From assembly GCA_019914945.1 (NCBI GenBank), contig CM034109.1:5146001-5210000 (forward strand): DNA of 64,000 nucleotides, read 5' to 3'. Of the stretch, positions 60,960 to 64,000 are shown piece after piece. Position numbers and translations under genes: made by a program. The DNA comes from Typha latifolia. Taxonomy: Eukaryota; Streptophyta; Magnoliopsida; Poales; Typhaceae. The first letter of the stretch is position 1, and each line of letters starts with the position of its first letter. Under the pieces are notes generated by a model. That model was not told the DNA's origin. It saw only the letters and a list, made by a program, of their open reading frames with translations, and did not search any database.

Positions 60960-62739
60960 AATCGTTGCTTTTTGCCCAGTTTGCTTAACTCTAAAGCTAA
61001 CTCCTTTCTCTTTACTCGGGTTTGTATTTAACTCGTTTTTGTCATTTGTGCTCAGTGTGAAACCGACTCAGATCATGATCCGTCTAATATGCGGATCTTT
61101 AGCCTAAAAGTCCTGATCCCGCCAGATGCTCACCGAAATTAATTTTTGAGCCATAACCCAACCGGATTTTGAATCAGGCTCGACTCAACAATAAATCTGT
61201 TGGAGATCGGACTTAGCTTCTCTAAATCAATTCTAGAATAGATATTCCTCTTTCTTATCCTAAAATAAGATATTCATTTTAGAAATAATTATTCTTATAT
61301 TTACTTATATTATAGAATAAGAATGTAAAAATAATATTTGATGTGATATAAAGTGAAAGAAAAAATATGTTTTATTTTTTATGAAATTATTATAAATACT
61401 TTTTGATTTGATATTAAATAGGTTAATAGGATATATATCAATAGTAAATTAGTAATTACGTTTAGTGTGTATTATAATATATAATTTTGATAAATAACAT
61501 TTATATTCTAGAATGTGATTAATATAATATTTAGCTATTATTCTAGAATAACAAGTTTTTTAGAATAAGAAAAAATTCTTCCCGAAGTGAACGAAAGAAC
61601 GAACGAAGGCTAAAAGTTTCAAAGAGTATTTTAACGATAGCTAGATATCCTCTCTCACATATTATTACATCTCTTTATCTATTCACAACTTTCTCATTAT
61701 AATAAAATCTGAACATGACCAGCTATATATTTAAACATCTTTATATTAAATAAAAATTTGATGCCTCACTTGTGACAACAAGCTAAAACTTTTTCTATAA
61801 TGTTATAGGAATTGTGATTATTATTTTAATTGCATATTCAGTTTTTAAAAATCGATTTTACTTATTAAGTTCAATTTTGAACTCATTATATTTTCTCCCT
61901 TCACCTCTAATTTTAAATATCTCTTAATATATGCGAGGACATACTAAGACTCTTGACAATATTATTTTAAACAACATATTAGTAGTTTTCTCATTTATAG
62001 AGTTTTATTATTTATAACCTATCTTATCGTAGGTAATTTTAGACCCGTATTTATATAATCAACTCAAAATAAAACTTTAATACATAAATTCAGTGTATGT
62101 AGCATAATCAAACTAATATTGTATATATATATATATATATATATCTCAAATATATAAATGTTATCTCAGGAAATCACGGTCAATATCACATATTTGATAA
62201 CTTTATTTCATTTTAATTCTGGAATACTAAAGTATCAGTGTATTACTTCTATTGATAAGGCTCACCCTTGACTTTTGGGTACTAATTATTGTCCCATTTT
62301 AAAAAATTTATATTTTTTATTTATATGATTACATGTTAGTATGTATCTACTAATCAATGATTACAATGTATGGTTTCTGTCAAATAACTCAAATGATAGC
62401 TTTTAAGCATATAATTCAACATATGCCTTTACAAAAGCTTCAAATATCAAACTCATTTTGAGTATTTGAAAAAAGTAAATTTAGTTTTTCTAAAAAAAAT
62501 TGTATAGTACATTCATGCATATTAAAACGCATTGTTGTTAAAATCAATTTTTTCATAAATCAAATATGAGAACATTTGCATGAAATAAAATTTTACCACT
62601 AAGTAGTAAATATAGAGAATTTATGTTATGTTTCTCACTAATCATTATAATTGCATGACTAGTCAAAGAGTCAAAACTATAAAATAAATAAAGATGACAT
62701 GCATACAAAGATTTGAGAAACTCTTTATCGTTGGTCACT
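60960..62739. other. Promoter-side and intergenic AT-rich sequence
   Basis: The first 100-200 bp presumably include the kinase promoter; I do not see an unambiguous TATA box. Sequence around 61265-61575 contains TATTTGATGTGATATAAA and resembles the MITE-like elements at 4890-5592 and 55195-55510. A (TA)n run is at about 62123-62143. No genes. Confidence 0.5.
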
Positions 62740-63715
62740 ATGGTGTTATTCTTTTGTCTTTAAGCTCTATAGCTTTATTTTTCCCATAATAGGGTGAGAG
62801 ATTGATGACGTTGAAAGTGGCTAACACATTATAATCTCCCGAATGTTCGATCTTGTCACATGTTTTCATATTCTTGCAAGAACTTTCAATGGACCATTCG
62901 CCATGGGTTTTAGTTTGCCATGATGTCTATTTGTCAATTTATTTTGTAACTCTGTTTTGTGTTTGATATGAAAAATATAGGTTTGAAGAAACTTAACCCA
63001 CTTTGCATGTCTACTATGGAACTTGTATTGGCTACTATTTATATCTTAACACTTTATGAATTTGAAAAGAGAACAAGCGCCTTAGGTATTAGATAATTTT
63101 ACCAATATCTCAAAGCTTAAATAATAACATAAAGTTCTTTGTCATGAGTAGAATAGCTTTTGCGATCAATTTTTCACAAAAAAAATTATAGGTTTATCTT
63201 CTTCGCTAAGAATTGTACATATGCTAATTTTTTATGCATCACACTCCACTTCAAATTTTTTTGTCAAATTAAAAAGTGGAGTCTTCATCATCTTTTGTTT
63301 GAGAAGTTCAAAACTAGTTTATGATTCACCCATCTATTTGAAAGAAATTCATTTTACACAATTTATAATAAAAATGGTGATAGTGTTAAATCTCTTAATA
63401 AAATATTGGTAAAGAAAATCATCATTATGAAAACTTTAGATGTCATGAATTACAATAGACACGAGCTATGTAGAGATAGCTTCAATCTTTGTTGGGTTCA
63501 TTTTGATGTCTTGTATAAAGATAATATATCCTAAGAAGATAACACTACTTGTTAAGAATTCATATTTGTTTAAGATAAGACAAGGGCCATGTAGATATAG
63601 CTTCAATCTTTTCCACGCCAATTTTTTTCAAATAAGCTCATTGACTTATCATTAGAACTCTTCATTCTTTTTTATCTCATATAGTATACTACCTTATTGG
63701 GAAGGGTAGCATCGA
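62740..63715 (-). pseudogene. Ty3-gypsy reverse transcriptase/RNase H remnant
   Basis: Minus-strand reading with many frameshifts and stops shows, in order: LPNKVVYYM (start of the gypsy RT, consensus LPNKAAYRM), FELLKQKMMKTPLFNL and KKFEVECDA (end of RT/start of RNase H), then KSYSTHDKELYVII.ALRYW and NYLIPKALVLFSNS, and finally RHAKWVKFLQTYIFHIKHK. These are signature blocks of Ty3-gypsy RT-RNase H. Much of the RT core between LPNK and FELLKQ is deleted. No LTR or integrase could be delimited within the window. Confidence 0.72.
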
Positions 63716-64000
63716 GTAAGAGACTTGTATTATTAAATACTCTCATTGATGGAAGACTAGAAAGAATTTCCTTACTATTACATTGTAAAATTTTAGATAA
63801 GAGATAATATAATTAAGAGAATTTTAGATTGGACGTAATTACCTTATAACAAAACTAATATATAACTATTTTTTGAACCTTAAAGTTCTTTCAAAAATAA
63901 AATTTTACAAGGTTTGGATGTGCATACCAGTCTAAAATGACCTAAGGTAACTTTTACCCATTTTTCATTGAAGAATATGTATTTTTAAACCCATCATATA

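Noticed and set aside
60412..60961. Plus-strand ORFs of 162 and 122 codons
   Set aside because: They overlap the first exon, poly-A tract and upstream region of the kinase on the opposite strand; lysine runs come from poly-A and no domain is present.

Overview
This is a nuclear genome window from a flowering plant. The evidence is spliced genes with GT/AG introns, angiosperm-type gene families, and dense plant transposons (Ty3-gypsy LTRs, hAT, PIF/Harbinger, LINEs). The GC-rich first coding exons of coilin and the kinase hint at a monocot or early-diverging angiosperm, but I cannot name the species. No bacterial operons, CRISPR arrays, tRNA genes or functional rRNA genes were seen.

Three genuine protein-coding genes are present. 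(1) 3423-4594 (+): the last three coding exons of a SWI3A-like SWI/SNF chromatin-remodelling subunit; its 5' part lies left of the window. (2) 25328-53867 (+): a complete coilin gene, the Cajal-body scaffold. Thirteen coding exons, all phase-compatible, give 642 aa. The gene covers 28.5 kb because introns 2, 3, 4 and 8 are filled with transposons. (3) 55912-60842 (-): a complete LAMMER/CLK-type kinase of the AFC1/AFC2 clade. Twelve coding exons give 430 aa. Coilin and the kinase converge, with about 2.0 kb between stop codons.

Layout. 1-3422 is intron of the SWI3A-like gene. 4595-25327 is intergenic and almost wholly repeats: three very long solo LTRs (6168-9833, 15947-18873 inverted, 19911-22699), a PIF/Harbinger element (22868-23852), a LINE endonuclease relic (about 10000-10440) and a LINE 3' end (24255-25168) stopping about 160 bp before the coilin start codon. 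Coilin introns hold a plastid 23S rRNA fragment (30868-31132), a pair of oppositely oriented short solo LTRs (34444-34996, 36204-36962), a Harbinger element with a nested hAT element (38635-40076), two adjacent hAT elements of which one is split by another solo LTR (42941-46312), and a decayed autonomous-type hAT transposon (47968-50435). 61000-64000 is AT-rich and ends in an eroded gypsy polymerase remnant on the minus strand.

Functionally, all three genes encode nuclear factors of chromatin or RNA processing: a remodeller subunit, a Cajal-body scaffold, and an SR-protein kinase family member. Their adjacency is probably incidental. I found no convincing evidence of an undescribed biological system. 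The most unusual signals are the fourfold duplication overlapping the SWI3A-like terminal exon, the recurrent TTCGAA palindrome clusters, and the consistent reduction of LTR elements to solo LTRs with intact target-site duplications.
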